64,000 bases of DNA from Pleurodeles waltl (GCF_031143425.1 NC_090444.1:1352164323-1352228322); one strand, 5' to 3'. Numbered from the stretch's first letter, positions 49,302 through 60,548 are shown. Numbers and translations are program-made. The notes: a model not told the origin generated them from the sequence alone.

Positions 49302-50901
49302 CGGTGTAGGAAAGTCCTCCTTTTTGGACAGGTAATGGTGGTTACTGACTTTTGGCTATGCCCTGGGTACTGCTTACCAGTCCCAGGGCCATTGTTCTGT
49401 GTAAAGTGGATATGCAAATTAGGCTAATTATAATTGGTAAAGTTAACCTACCTATAAGTCCCTAGTATATAGCAGGGCATGGAGGTTTAGGGACCCCAGC
49501 ATCCGTAGTGCCCCCATAGGTGCACTGCTGAGGTGCCCAGTGTCATTTTAAAGGCAGGCCTGCCTTGCTGGCTGCTTTTAAATTAAAGTTACATGCAAAT
49601 TCGACTTTGGAATTCAAAGTAGTTCCAAAGTCTTAAACTACCTTATTTTTACATATAAGTCACCTCTAAGGTGTGCCCTATGTGCCCCTAGGGCTGGGTG
49701 CCATGTAACAATAAGCAGGGACCTTATAAAAATAGTTTTATAAGCTGTGGTGAGGTAAAACAGCCAAATTTGTTTTCCACATTGTAGTGAATGGCCTCCA
49801 TAGGCTAGAATGAGGAGATTTTATTTTAATTTAAAAAGTCCCCTTAAGTAACAGATGCCAGACATTTGGTATCAAATTAATTGTTACAATAAATCCCACA
49901 AATTCCAGTTGTTGGATTTAATATAACTTGTTCAGGTAAAGAGTTTTAAACTTTACCTGAAATGTTGCCAACTCCAGCCCTGCAGTGTTTTTGCTGCTGT
50001 GCTCTGATTGGCCAGCCTCTGGCAACCTGGCCAGGCTGCCTTGATGGGGTGTGAAGTGGCCTGGCTCCACACAAAGAGATGTGCCTGTGGGAGGAGATCT
50101 CCCCTCAGCAGGTGGTGAAGCAGGAAGGGGGAGATCTGCCAAACTGGTCTTCAACGGCAGAGAAGGACATTGGAGCAACCCAGCAACACCCTCACATCCT
50201 GCAAACCCAGACAATTAGGTGCCCCCTTGATTAGATTAGGAGAGGGCAGGAGAGGGATGTGTTTAGGATTTTTAGCCACACCAGTGGGTGGGCTCATCCA
50301 GATGTAACCTCCAAAAATCACTTTCAGCCATGATGGATTTTTGAGGAATGTTGCTCCCTGGGATTGATTTTTGCCACACTTCCCAGGAAGTGGTCATCAC
50401 AGGTGGAAGGACCCTGCCCCTCATTGGAGAACCAAGACCACCCTGTTTTTCACCCAGGAGCAAGGATAAAACTGGCAGACCTGCACCCAGACCTCAGATC
50501 CCCATCAGATTCCAACAAGGAAGAACTACAGGAGAAGAAGGACTGCCCTGCTGGACCCCTGGCCTGCACCTGGACCCTGCACTCTGAAGGACTGCACCAA
50601 CTTCACACTTGGGCTTCACCACAAGAAGGAGTTTGCCTGTCTTCAACTGGTTCAAGGAGGGACTCCCTGTTTGCTATAGGTGAAAACTTGCAAACCAGAG
50701 TCCCTGTCATGACCACACAAACTTGCCAAATCAAATCAAAGAAATGCTTGAGAAAAGCAAAGAGATATCCTTAGTGGCCAAACTGGAAGAAGGTTTACAG
50801 AGTAATCTTGCGTTTATTTCAAAGGAAGAATCAAGAAGAGAAGATTCAAGATGGCTGTCGTGAGTCCTGAAGGTTAGTTACAGTTCTAGTCTTGCAATCG
50901 G
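49300..50901 (+). mobile_element. Non-coding TG...CA (LTR-type) element with ATCGG target duplication
   Basis: The element 49,305-50,896 (1,592 bases) starts TGTAGGAAAGTCC and ends AGTCTTGCA. It is flanked by perfect ATCGG at 49,300-49,304 and 50,897-50,901. The early part has CCTATAAGTCCCTAGTATAT, the family motif shared with the 9,963 and 30,277 elements, then regions rich in CC/GG. There is no gag or pol. It sits at the upstream end of the retroviral pol. Confidence 0.8.
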
Positions 50902-51165
50902 TTCGTTGCTAGGTTACGAGCTCACCAGCTGGAAGCTTCGCACTTCAACTGAGGTCTGACAGGAATCAGCTGGGTGGAGAGAGAGCGCGCTTCAGAGCAG
51001 AAACTCCTGTGAGGTAAAATTACCCTTGAAGACTATTTTACAGAAAACGTGATAAATATTGTCAAGGTTTATTCGAGGAGTTTGATAGTAGACCGTTCCA
51101 GTGGAGGTTTGGCAAGGCTACAGAGTTTAATGTATGAATAAACCTTATGTTTACAAGGTTCCTGT
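50902..51165. other. Flank between two insertions
   Basis: 264 bases between the ATCGG and TTAA duplications. No retroviral or other coding sequence recognised. It should be the original host sequence into which both elements jumped. Confidence 0.5.
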
Positions 51166-52229
51166 TTAACCCCTTCGCTTCCAGGGCTTTTCCCCCTCCT
51201 GTGCCAGGCCTTTTTTGGCTATTTGGGGCAGTTCGCGCTTAGGCCCTCATAACTTTTTGTCCACATAAGCTAGCCAAGCCAAATTTGCGTCCTTTTTTTC
51301 CAACATCCTAGGGATTCTAGAGGTACCTAGACTTTGTGGGTTCCCCTGAAGGAGGCCAAGAAATGAGCCAAAATACAGTGAAAATGTCTTTTTTTTCAAA
51401 AAAATGGGAAAAAGTGGTTGCAGAAGAAGGCTTGTGGTTTTTTCCCTGAAAATGGTATCAACAAAGGGTTTGTGGTGCTAAAATCACCAGCTTCCCAGCT
51501 TTCAGGAACAGGCAGACTTGAATCAGAAAACCTAATTTTTCAACACAAATTTGGTATTTTACTGGGACATACCCCATTTTTACAATTTTTTGGGCTTTCA
51601 GCCTCCTTCCAGTCAGTGACAGAAATGGGTGTGAAACCAATGCTGGATCCCAGACACCTAAACATTTCTGAAAAGTAGACAAAATTCTGAATTCAGCAAG
51701 GGGCCATTTGTGTAGATCCTACAAGGGTTTCCTACAGAAAATAACAACTGAAAAAGAAAAATATTGAAATTGAGGTGAAAAAAACATCAATTCTTCTCTA
51801 CGTTTTACTCTGTAACTTTTTCCTGCAATGTCAGATTTTTTAAAGCAATATACCGTTACGTCTGCTGGTCTCCTCTGGTTGCGTGGATATATAGGGCTTG
51901 TAGGTTCATCGAGAACCCTAGGTACCCAGAGCCAATAAATGAGCTGCACCCTGCAGTGCGTTTTCATTCTATACCGGGTATACAGTAATTCATTTGCTGA
52001 AATATAAAGAGTGAGAAATAGCTATCAAGAAAACCTTTGTATTTCCAAAATGGGCACAAGATAAGGTGTTGAGGAGCAGTGGTTATTTGCACATCTCTGA
52101 ATTCCGGGGTGACCATACTAGCATGTGAATTACAGGGCATTTCTCAAATAGATGTATTTTTTACACACTCTCTTATATTTGGAAGGAAAAAATGTAGAGA
52201 AAGACAAGAGGCAATAACACTTGTTTTGC

Positions 52230-53518
52230 TAATCTATGTTCCCCCAAGTCTCCCGATAAAAATGATACCTCACTTGTGTGGGTAGGCCTAGCGCCCGCGA
52301 CAGGAAATGCCCCAAATCGCAACGTGGACACATCACATTTTTTTAAAGAAAACAGAGGTGTTTTTTGCAAAGTGCCTACCTGTAGATTTTGGCCTCTAGC
52401 TCAGCCGGCACCCAGGGAAACCTACCAAACCTGTGCATTTTTGAAAACTAAAGACCTAGGGGAATCCAAGATGGGGTGACTTGTGGGGCTCTGATCAGGT
52501 TCTGTTACCCAGAATCCTTTGCAAACCTCGAAATTTGGCTAAAAAATCAAATTTTCCTCACATTTTGGTGACAAAAAGTTCTGGAATCAGAGAGGAGCCA
52601 CACATTTCCTTCCACCCAGCGTTCCCCCAAGTCTCCCGATAAAAATGATACCTCACTTGTGTGGGTAGGCCTAGCGCCCGCGACCGGAAATGCCCCAAAA
52701 TGCAACGTTGACACATGACATTTTTTGAAAGAAAACTGAGGTGTTTTTTGCAAAGTGCCCACCTGTAGATTTAGGCCTCTAGCTCAGCCGGCACCTAGGG
52801 AAACCTACCAAACCTGTGCATTTTTTAAAACTAGAGACCGAGGGGAATCCAAGATGGGGTGACTTGTGGGGCTCTGACCAGGTTCTGCTACCCAGAATCC
52901 TTTGCAAACACATTTTCCACTCATTTTGGTGACAGAAAGTTGTGGAATCTGAGAGGAGCCACAAATTTCCTTCCTCCCAGCATTTCCCCAAGTCTCCCGA
53001 TAAAAATGGTACCTCACTTGTGTGGGTGGGCCTAGCGCCCACGAAAGGAAATGGCCCAAAACACAACCTGGACACATCACATTTTTTCGTAGAAAACAGT
53101 GCCTACCTGGGGATTTTGGCCTCTAGCTCAGCCGGCACCTGGGGAAACCTAGCAAACCAGCGCATTTTTGAAAACTAGAAACCCAGGGGAATCCAAGATG
53201 GGGTGACTTGTGGGGCTCTGGCCAGGTTCTGTTACCCAGAATCCTTTGCAAACATCAAAATTTGGCCAAAAAAACACTTTTTCCTCTCATTTCGGTGACA
53301 GGAAGTTCTGGAATATGGGAGGAGCCACAAATTTCTTTCCACCCAGCGTTCCCCTAAGTCTCTCGATAAAAATGGTACCTCACTTGTGTGGGTAGGCCTA
53401 GCGCCCACGAAAGGAAATGGCCCAAAACACAACATGGACACATCACATTTTTTCACAGAAAACAGAGGTGTTTTTTGCAAAGTGCCTACCTGTGGATTTT
53501 GGCCTCTAGCTCAGCCGG
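52230..53518. repeat. ~365-bp tandem array, copy 2 (four units)
   Basis: CCC(A/T)AAGTCTC(C/T)CGATAAAAATG occurs at 52,243, 52,626, 52,987 and 53,352, giving periods of 383, 361 and 365. Each unit has GTGTGGGTAGGCCTAGCGCC, a CACATCACATTTTTT...GAAAAC stretch, CTCTAGCTCAGCCGGC and ATCCAAGATGGGGTGAC. Unit-to-unit similarity is high. Long minus-strand frames repeat the same peptide in each unit; no known protein is involved. Confidence 0.95.
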
Positions 53519-54690
53519 CCCCAGGGGGGGCAGAAATGGCCTAAAATAAATTTGCCCCCCCAACCCCCCCCGGGAGAGACCCTTGCCTACGGGATCGCTC
53601 CCCCGCGTGACATTGGCGCCAAAGAAAAAATCCCCGGTGCCTAGTGGTTTCTGCCCCCTTGGGGGCAGATTGACCTAAAATCCAGCAATCTGAATTGGTC
53701 TAAATACAATTTGCCCCCCCAGGGGAGCGACCCTTGCCTAATGGGTCGCTCCCCATCTCTAAAAAAACAAACAAACAAAAAAAAAAACACACAAAAATAA
53801 TTTGCCCTGGCGCCTAGAGGTTTCTGCCCCCCCTGGGGGCAGATCGGCCTAATAACACTAGGCCGATCTGCCCCCGGGGGGGCAGAAATGGCCTAACATA
53901 CATTTAACCCCCCAACCCCCTCCCGGAGCGACCCTTGCCTACGGGATCGCTCCCCGCATGAGACACTGGCACCCCAAAAAAAATCCACGGTGCCTAGTGG
54001 TTTCTGCCCCCTTGGGGGCAGATTGACCTAAAATCGGCCAAATGGTCTAAATACAATTTGCCCCCCAGGGGAGCGACCCTTGCCTAATGGGTCGCTCCCC
54101 ATCTCTAAAAAAACAAACAAACAAACAAAAAAACACACAAAAAAAATTTGCCCTGGCACCTAGAGGTTTCAGCCCCCCCTGGGGGCAGATCGGCCTAATA
54201 ATAGGCCGATCTGCCCCCGGGGGGCAGAAATGGCCTAAAATAAATTTGCCCCCCCAATCTCCCCCACCCCGGGAGCGACCCTTGCCTGCGGGGTCACTCC
54301 CCCTGCGTGACATTGGCGCCAAAAAAAAAATCCCCGGTGCCTAGTGGTTTCTGCCCCCCTTGGGGCCAGATTGGCATAGCAAAAACCAGCCGATCTGCCC
54401 CCAAAGGGGGCAGAAATGGCCTAAATACAATTTTCCCCTCCATGGGAGCGACTCTTGTCCAAGGGGTTGCTCCCCATCTGTAAAACAAAAAAAACTCCCT
54501 GGTGTCTAGTGGTTTCTGCCCCCCTTGAGGGCAGATTGGCCTCATCAAAATAGGCCAATCTGCCCCCAAGGGGGGCAGAAAAGGCCTTCCTAAAAAATGC
54601 CCCCCCATTGGGAGCGACCCTTGCCCAAGGGGTCGCTCCTTTATGCCAGTTTAAAAAAAAAAAAAACCCTGGTGTCTAGTGGGCGTTTCA
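53519..54690. repeat. GC-rich hairpin array, ~175-bp units in a ~350-bp higher-order repeat
   Basis: CTAG(T/A)GG at 53,641, 53,814, 53,994, 54,160, 54,341, 54,507 and 54,677 gives steps of 173, 180, 166, 181, 166 and 170. For the first four units two types alternate (CTAGTGG and CTAGAGG), so they pair into a higher-order period near 350. Each unit has CTGCCCCC...GGGGGCAG and GGCCGATCTGCCCCC-type inversions, so the array is a series of strong hairpins separated by A-runs. Confidence 0.9.
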
Positions 54691-54699
54691 AAAGCCGGA

Positions 54700-54924
54700 T
54701 TGCAAGCATTTCTCTATCGATCGCGCTGGGGGAGGCCCTGTGACAAATCAGTGCGCGCTCGCGCACTGACGTCACAGGGGGGGTGGGGGGCCGGGGGTTG
54801 AAGGGGAAGGGCTTCCCCTTTCATCCCTGGCTTGGGGGGGTGGGGAGCACAGGGGGGGAGCGCTAGCGCTCCCCCCAGTTCCCGTGCCTTGGACGAGGTG
54901 ACCTCGTCCAGCGCACCCGAAAGG
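54700..54924. repeat. Serial hairpin block at right end of copy 2
   Basis: Nested and consecutive palindromes: CCTGTGAC...GTCACAGG enclosing CAGTGCGCG/CGCGCACTG (about 54,736-54,779), AAGGGGAAG/CTTCCCCTT (54,801-54,820), GGGGGAGCGCTAGCGCTCCC (54,855-54,876) and TGGACGAGGT/ACCTCGTCCA (54,890-54,910). The final stretch before TTAA reads GCGCACCCGAAAGG. Confidence 0.85.
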
Positions 54925-54939
54925 TTAAGATACCAAAGT

Positions 54940-55300
54940 CAAAAGAAAAACGAACTTTAACAAGCAAGTATTTACAAATACCAAGGTTATAAACAAAGGC
55001 CGAATTTAACGGAGAAATGAATGTTAACAAGTAAGCATTTACAAATGCAACGGTAATAAAACCAAAGTAGAGTTTAAAAGAGAAACAAACTTTAATAAAC
55101 AAGCATTTACAAATACAAGTTATCGACAGATGTCGAAGTAAGAAAGGAGAAACTAACTTTAATAAACAAGCATTTACAAATACAAGTTGTCAACAGATGT
55201 CGAAGTAAGAAAGAAGAAACAAACTTTAATAAACAAGCATTTACAAATACAAGTATTGACAGGAGAAACAAACTTTCACAAGCAAGAATTACCAATGCAA
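54940..55300. repeat. 67-bp tandem repeat, five units
   Basis: TTTACAAAT within AAGCATTTACAAATACAAG occurs at 54,971, 55,038, 55,106, 55,173 and 55,240, giving steps of 67, 68, 67 and 67. A sixth, degenerate unit follows near 55,289. It is AT-rich, unlike the adjacent piggyBac-type element, and begins immediately outside its TTAA. Confidence 0.9.
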
Positions 55301-55374
55301 TAAACATAATTGAACTCTCTAATGTAAAGTAGAAGCCAACTAACATCAGCTGATTTGGAGAACGCATTATCACC

Positions 55375-55376
<2 letters not shown>

Positions 55377-55424
<48 letters not shown>
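55377..55424. repeat. (AT)n microsatellite
   Basis: An uninterrupted AT dinucleotide run of about 46 bases. Confidence 0.97.
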
Positions 55425-55827
55425 CAACATAAAACCAATCTCTAACAAAGGTTGAGGAGTTCTTCCAGAATCAGTAATAAGCATTTTTAAGAAGAGCTTA
55501 TCATTCATAGAGAGAAGCAAGGCTACAGAGAACTCAGGGTGAGTGAAGAAATAATAGAATTAAAGAGAATTAAGTGTTAAGAGTAGAAAGTGTAAAAGTG
55601 ATGTTGTATGTCCCTAGTAATTGCGACTGTGACTCTTGCAGGTGCTGCATCCATTCTTAGATGTGAAGAGGCAGACTGAGTACTGACGTTCATCATCTCT
55701 GTGGCAGTCTCTCTACAATCCCATTCCCCTTTCCCCCTCTGGGGTACTCAGCACGAAGGATTAAGATTTGTTGTGAGTAGCTCGGGTCGGGACTGAGGAG
55801 TTATCTTCTGCTTCTGAGGAAATCAAA
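55425..55827. other. Leader upstream of gypsy gag
   Basis: Presumably LTR/leader of the downstream Ty3/gypsy element. No clear tRNA primer site or LTR boundary was found, partly because no second LTR is in the window. Confidence 0.4.
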
Positions 55828-55899
55828 TTGAAGTATCTTGACAGATTGAAGTGCCTTCAACCTAATTTTAGGGAAAAAACTGATTTCCTCCTGAGAAGA

Positions 55900-56880
55900 A
55901 TGGCAGAAGGAATTGATATAAAAGCATTAGCCACCGTTTTGGAAGGGTTACAGAAACAATTAAATAACACCATAGAAGAAACAGTCCAAATAAAACAGAG
56001 AATAAATGAGTTAGGGAACACCGCTAAATCAAATGAATCTGTGTTTTCACAAATCCCTAGCCCTTCACAGTCTGCAGGTATATCCACTCAAGTAATTCAT
56101 GCGGTTTCCCCTATTATTCCTTTGGCTCAACCCCAGCGCTTCGATGGGGATCCAAATAAGGCACAGATTTTTCTGACCCAATGCTCATTGCATTTTTTAT
56201 GTAGACCAGTCATTTTTTCCGAAGACCAGTCCAAAGTGGCATTTATATTGTCTTATCTGACAGGTGATGCGGCTGCATGGTCCATGCCAATAATTTCCAG
56301 AAATGATCCTGTTTTATATAATTTCCAAAATTTCAAGGAAAAGTTCTTAAGAATATTTGATCGGCGAACTGCAGCTCAAGTCACTGACAATGAACTATTG
56401 GAAATCAGGCAAGGTAATAAAGATCTAGTAGCCTATCTGGCTCATTTCAATAAACTCATTGTAGAGACTGCCTGGCCGGAGTCAAAAAGAGCCGCCATAT
56501 TTTATCGTGGACTAAGAGATGAATTGAAATATGCCTTAGCACAAGTTCCAAATATACCCACCAAAATTTCGGAGTTAATTGATCTTGTGTTAGAGATTGA
56601 CCACTGGTTAACCGAATGAAGAGCAGAAAAGAGAAGAGAATATCGACCATTTCCCCTGAGAATTGATCGTGTAAGAAATTATCATACGAGAGCCGGAGAA
56701 GGGATAACGATAGAAGAACCAATGCAAATTGGTTCCATCCGAGGTCCTTTATCTAAGGAAGAAAAAAGAGAAAAGAAGAGTGAATCAACTATGTTTATAT
56801 TGTGGTGCATCTGGGCATTTTGTTAAAAACTGTCCCAAAAAACCCAAAGCTCTTCAGTCGGGAAAAGGCCAGCTTCATCA
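55900..56880 (+). pseudogene. Sushi-like Gag with CCHC zinc knuckle (frameshifted)
   Basis: The particle protein of the retrotransposon. The open frame starts with a TTG at 55,828 but the first ATG is at 55,900 (MAEGIDIKALATVLEGLQ), the more likely start. The N-terminus is predicted to be helical. The capsid block has QRFDGDPNKAQIFLTQCSL, KVAFILSYLTGDAAAW, and FLRIFDRRTAAQ to KRAAIFYRGLRDELKYAL, as in PEG10/RTL gag. The frame stops at 56,619. The zinc knuckle CLYCGASGHFVKNC (CX2CX4HX4C) lies at about 56,788-56,829 in another frame, so one or more indels separate them. Apart from that the region is well kept. Confidence 0.8.
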
Positions 56881-56898
56881 GTAGAGGGAGTTGCCCTG

Positions 56899-59147
56899 AT
56901 GAAAGCAGAACCCAAGACAACTCCTTTAGATCAACAAGTGGCAAATACCTTACAAACCGCAGCGCCACATTTGGTACAAACAGTATCAGTTAAGACCCTT
57001 GAGAAGGAAATTCAAGGGATCTCAGTTATGATAGACTCTGGAGCTACGGGCAACTTCTGTGATATCAAATACGCTCATAAAATGGGTATTCGATTTATCA
57101 AGAAATCTACTTTGGAAGTAGTAAGAGCTGTGGATGGAACCAATCTTTCTTCAGGACCCATTTCCCATGAGACCGAACCAATTCAGATGCAAGGTTTTGG
57201 TGGGCATCAGGAGCAGATAATCTTTAATTTGATAGATGCTCCACAATTTCAACTAATTTTGGGTCTGACCTGGCTTACAGAACATAATCCACAAATTGAT
57301 TGGAGCAAGAGAACGATCAAGATGAATTCCTCTTACTGCAAAGAGAATTGCTTTCATGATGGAGTGGAAGTGTCCACCATGTCCCAAGCGGCCTGTTTAT
57401 CATCACACTCTTCAATGATATGTGCACTAAAAACAACAGAAATCCCAAAAGAATATGAGGATTTAGTTGCCGTTTTTGATGAAAAGGAGGCTGAGAAATT
57501 GCCACCACATCGACCCTACGACTGCAAAATTGAACTGGAGCCAGGTGCGATATTGCCATGTAGCAGAATATACGCATTGACCGAAGCAGAGAAGCAACAT
57601 TTAAAGGAGTATTTGGATCAATATCTTGCTAATGGTTTTATTCTTCCTTCTGAATCCCCAGTGTCATCCCCACTATTTTTCATACCAAAGAAGGATGGGG
57701 TCTTCGAACTTGCATTGATCATCGAGCCCTCAATCAGGTTACCATCAAGAATCGATACCCACTGCCTTTAGTGTCAGTTTTATTAGATCAAGTAAAGAAT
57801 GCTAGAATATACACCAAATTGGACCTGCAAGGAGTATATCATTTGATACGAGTGGCTTCAGGGGATGAATGGAAAACCACTTTTCGGACTCGATTATTTG
57901 AATATCAAGTGAAGCCTTATGGGTTATGCAATGCTCCCGCTGCCTTCCAGCATTTCCTTAATAATATATTACGAGAATTCCTCGACCGGATTGCCGTGGT
58001 TTATATAGATGACATTTTAATCTTTTCCGACAATCTACAGGAGCACATTTCCCATGTTCGATCCATCCTCACAAGGTTGCAAGAAAACCATCTCTATGTA
58101 AAATTGGAGAAGTGTGCATTTCATGTGGAACGAGTTGAGTTCTTAGGATTCATTTTGTCACCAGAAGGAGTTAGTATGGATCCTACCAAGATAAAGACAG
58201 TGCAACATTGGCCTTCTCCTTGCAATGTCAAAGAGATCCAGAGTTTCTTGGGGTTCGCTAATTTTTATCGAAGATTCATATCCAATTTTTCTAAAACAGT
58301 TACACCCATTACTCGATTGTTGAAGAAAGGAGTGAAGTTTGAGTGGACAAAAGAAGCTGAAAATGCTTTAAATTTTTTGAAGAATTCCTTCGTCTCAGCT
58401 CCAATCTTGCTCCACCCCAATCCGGATGAGCCATATTATGTGGAGGCAGATGCTTCAGATGTTGCCATAGGAGGTATCCTTTCCCAGCGTCATAAAGATA
58501 CAGGTCAATTACATCCAGTGGCCTATTTCTCTCGAAAATTAACACCACCAGAGATAAATTGTTCAACTGCGGATAAGGAGCTATTGGCAGTCAAAGAAAC
58601 TTTTCATGAGTGGAGGCATTACATTTTGGGAGCTAAGCATAAAGTGACCGTTTACACGGACCACCGAAATTTACAGTTTTTAAAATCAGCTCGAACTCTA
58701 ACAGCTAGGCAATTGCGTTGGTCCCTATATTTTGCAGACTTTGATTTTGTTATCACTTTCAGACCAGGAAAAGTAAATGGGAAGGCAGATGCCCTATCTC
58801 GAATTGATACCGGTGCAGTTAAAGAGCCTCCAGAAAAAGAATTGATTATTCCACAAGAGAAGTTCATATCTGCCATATTGTAGGAAGATTTAACCAAAGA
58901 AATTCAAGAAAACTTAACATTCGAAGGAATGCTGAAGTGGTCCAAAGAAGGCCAAGGAAGAGAAATCAAAAATGGTTTGCCATACTTTAAAGGTGCACAG
59001 TATGTTCCGACTGTGGAGCTGCAAGAAAAAATTCTTTAGGCTTATCATGATGATCAATTGGCTGAACACAAAGGAATTAAAAAAACTCAAAATCTGATAC
59101 AACGAGAATTATGGTGGCCAAAAATGAAAACTCAGATAAGACAAGAT
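56899..59147 (+). pseudogene. Sushi-like Pol: protease, RT, RNase H, partial integrase
   Basis: The protease active site is MIDSGATGNFCD (57,028-57,063), DSG in type. RT begins in frame 1 (FIPKKDG near 57,680) and changes frame near 57,705. The second frame (57,771-58,883) has KLDLQGVYHLIRV, KTTFRTRLFEYQVKPYGL and the catalytic YIDDILIFS (58,002-58,028). RNase H has YVEADASDVAIGGILSQ (58,437-58,487) and TVYTDHRNLQ near 58,648. The frame stops at 58,881. The integrase zinc domain follows (58,884-59,147) with AYHDDQLAEHKGIKKTQNLI after one stop at 59,038. The catalytic core is absent because of the insertion at 59,148. Only a few defects, so a fairly young copy. Confidence 0.85.
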
Positions 59148-59476
59148 GGGGGTCATTACAACCCTGGTGGACGGTGTTAAAGCGGCAGTAAGACCGCCAA
59201 CAGGCCGGCGGTAAAAAAATGGGAATTATGACCATGGCGGAAAACGCCAACAAAGACAGCCACTTTAACACTCCGACCGCCACGGCGGTACAGACAAACA
59301 GTGCGGCGGTCACCGCCAACAGACAGGCGGGAGACAATGTACCGCCCACAGTATCACAACCTACCAATCCGCCACCTTTTCCGGGGCGGATTCCCCGCGG
59401 ATAAAAACACGGAGGAAACAGCCATTTCAAAGGGAAAACGCTCACCTCTACACACTCCACGAGGAAGGAGGGCACC

Positions 59477-59559
59477 ATGGAGCCGGAACTCCATATTCTT
59501 CCTGCACTAGTCTTCCTGCTCCCATACGACGATCATCAACACCGGCGGCGAAGACAACG
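59477..59559 (+). pseudogene. Harbinger transposase first exon (isolated)
   Basis: ATG at 59,477 in an ACCATGG context opens MEPELHILPALVFLLPYDDH followed by QHRRRRQR. The coding is cut by CG/GTGAGTAC, a strong splice donor at 59,560. A short hydrophobic N-terminus and an Arg cluster before the first intron are what I know from Harbinger transposases of this type. No downstream catalytic exon is seen before the minisatellites, so the gene is gutted unless those exons lie elsewhere. Identification depends on position next to the terminus. Confidence 0.5.
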
Positions 59560-59775
59560 GTGAGTACTGCACCTACGACATAGGGAAGGGGGAGGCAAAA
59601 GACAGGGACACACACAACCAACATCCCAACCCCCACCCCGACCCTCACCCACTACAACACACACAACAATGCATTTCCAAACATTACAGTAACAACCCCC
59701 AAACCCCCTGGAAGAATGCAAAGACAAAAGGAAATGAGTGGAACCATTGTAATATATCAAAATACCGTAACCAAA

Positions 59776-59815
59776 TATATACAGATATATATATATATAT
59801 ACACATTAAACAAAA
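59776..59815. repeat. (AT)n microsatellite
   Basis: ATATATACAGATATATATAT-type run inside Harbinger element 2. Confidence 0.9.
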
Positions 59816-60044
59816 TATACATCACGATTAGTAGTTCAGGTAATGCACCATTCATTGTCCTTGGACCACTGGGCCCAAAATGCATGGGCGAGGCCCACAC
59901 CAGATACCTGATCTAAACGGAGAGAACACTGCCGGGGCATCAGATAGAAATACAACAGGCACCTCAGGGGGAAGGGAAGGGGGGGCACCTCAGCCGGATG
60001 AGTGCACCACGCCAGATCCACGAGGGGGCTCCATGCCCATTGAT

Positions 60045-60545
60045 GTATCCTGGGGAGTGCAAAGCCACAGTCTCTCAAGTCTCTACAGTGGGTGGTTTGC
60101 CCACTGTACCATCCTGGGGAGTGCAAAGCCACAGTCTCTCAACTCTCTACAGTGGGTGGTTTGCCCACTGTACCATCCTGGGGAGTGCAAAGCCACAGTC
60201 TCTCAAGTCTCTACAGTGGGTGGGTTGCCCACTGTACCATCCTGGGGAGTGCAAAGCCACAGTCTCTCAAGTCTCTACAGTGGGTGGGTTGCTCACTGCC
60301 ATATCCTGGGGAGTGCAAAGCCAAAGTCCCTAAAGTCTCTACAGTGGGTGGGTTGCCCACTGTCCAATCCTGGGGAGTACAAAGCCACCGTCTCTCAAGT
60401 CTCTACAGTGGGTGGGTTGCCCACTGTTCAGTCCTGGGGAGTGCAAAGCCACAGTCTCACAAGTCTCTACAGTGGGTTGTTTGCCCACTGTACCATCCTG
60501 GGGAGTGCAAAGCCACAGTCTCTCAAGTGGATAACAGTCTCCACA
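60045..60545. repeat. 64-bp minisatellite, eight units
   Basis: GGGGAGTGCAAAGCC starts at 60,052, 60,116, 60,180, 60,244, 60,308, 60,372, 60,436 and 60,500. The period is exactly 64 bases every time. Each unit holds CAGTGGGT(G/T)G(T/G)TTGCCCACTG, a short hairpin. 64 is not a multiple of 3, so it is not a coding repeat; frames of up to 260 codons over it are artefacts. Confidence 0.97.
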
Positions 60546-60548
60546 GGT

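Larger units (their letters stand above)
42979..49304 (-). mobile_element. Gamma/epsilon-type endogenous retrovirus, 5'-incomplete
   Basis: It reads leftwards: RT start (about 49,300), RT, RNase H, integrase, an acidic linker, env, polypurine tract, LTR. Gag and protease are not found to the right of 49,304, where a TG...CA element interrupts; beyond that element no retroviral sequence is recognised. Pol and env have frame breaks and stops, and env carries a 606-bp MITE. Class is judged from the RT/integrase type and the gamma-like env transmembrane layout. Confidence 0.8.
51166..54928. mobile_element. TTAA-flanked piggyBac-type non-autonomous element (copy 2)
   Basis: TTAA at 51,166-51,169 and 54,925-54,928 flanks 3,755 bases. 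The left end reads CCCCTTCGCTTCCAGGGC. The right end read inwards is CCTTTCGGGTGCGCTGG, a related C-rich terminus. Order inside: a 1.05-kb AT-rich leader matching copy 1, the roughly 365-bp array, a GC-rich array and a hairpin block. No transposase remains, so it must have moved by proteins of another copy. Confidence 0.75.
55828..59147 (+). mobile_element. Sushi-like Ty3/gypsy retrotransposon, 3' part cut by Harbinger insertion
   Basis: Gag, zinc knuckle, protease, RT, RNase H and the start of integrase follow in order on the plus strand. The gag type (single capsid-like block as in PEG10/RTL-related genes) points to the sushi lineage of vertebrate Ty3/gypsy. Integrase stops at 59,147, where the Harbinger end begins. 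Confidence 0.85.

Noticed and set aside
52173..53480. Repeated minus-strand peptide (GARPTHTSEV...) as a repeat protein
   Set aside because: 346-383-bp unit lengths are not constant multiples of three and stops interrupt between units; the same array occurs in copy 1 with other frames open.
60045..60545. Regular 64-bp repeats as a CRISPR array
   Set aside because: The whole 64-base unit repeats with no unique spacers, and the context is a vertebrate transposon.
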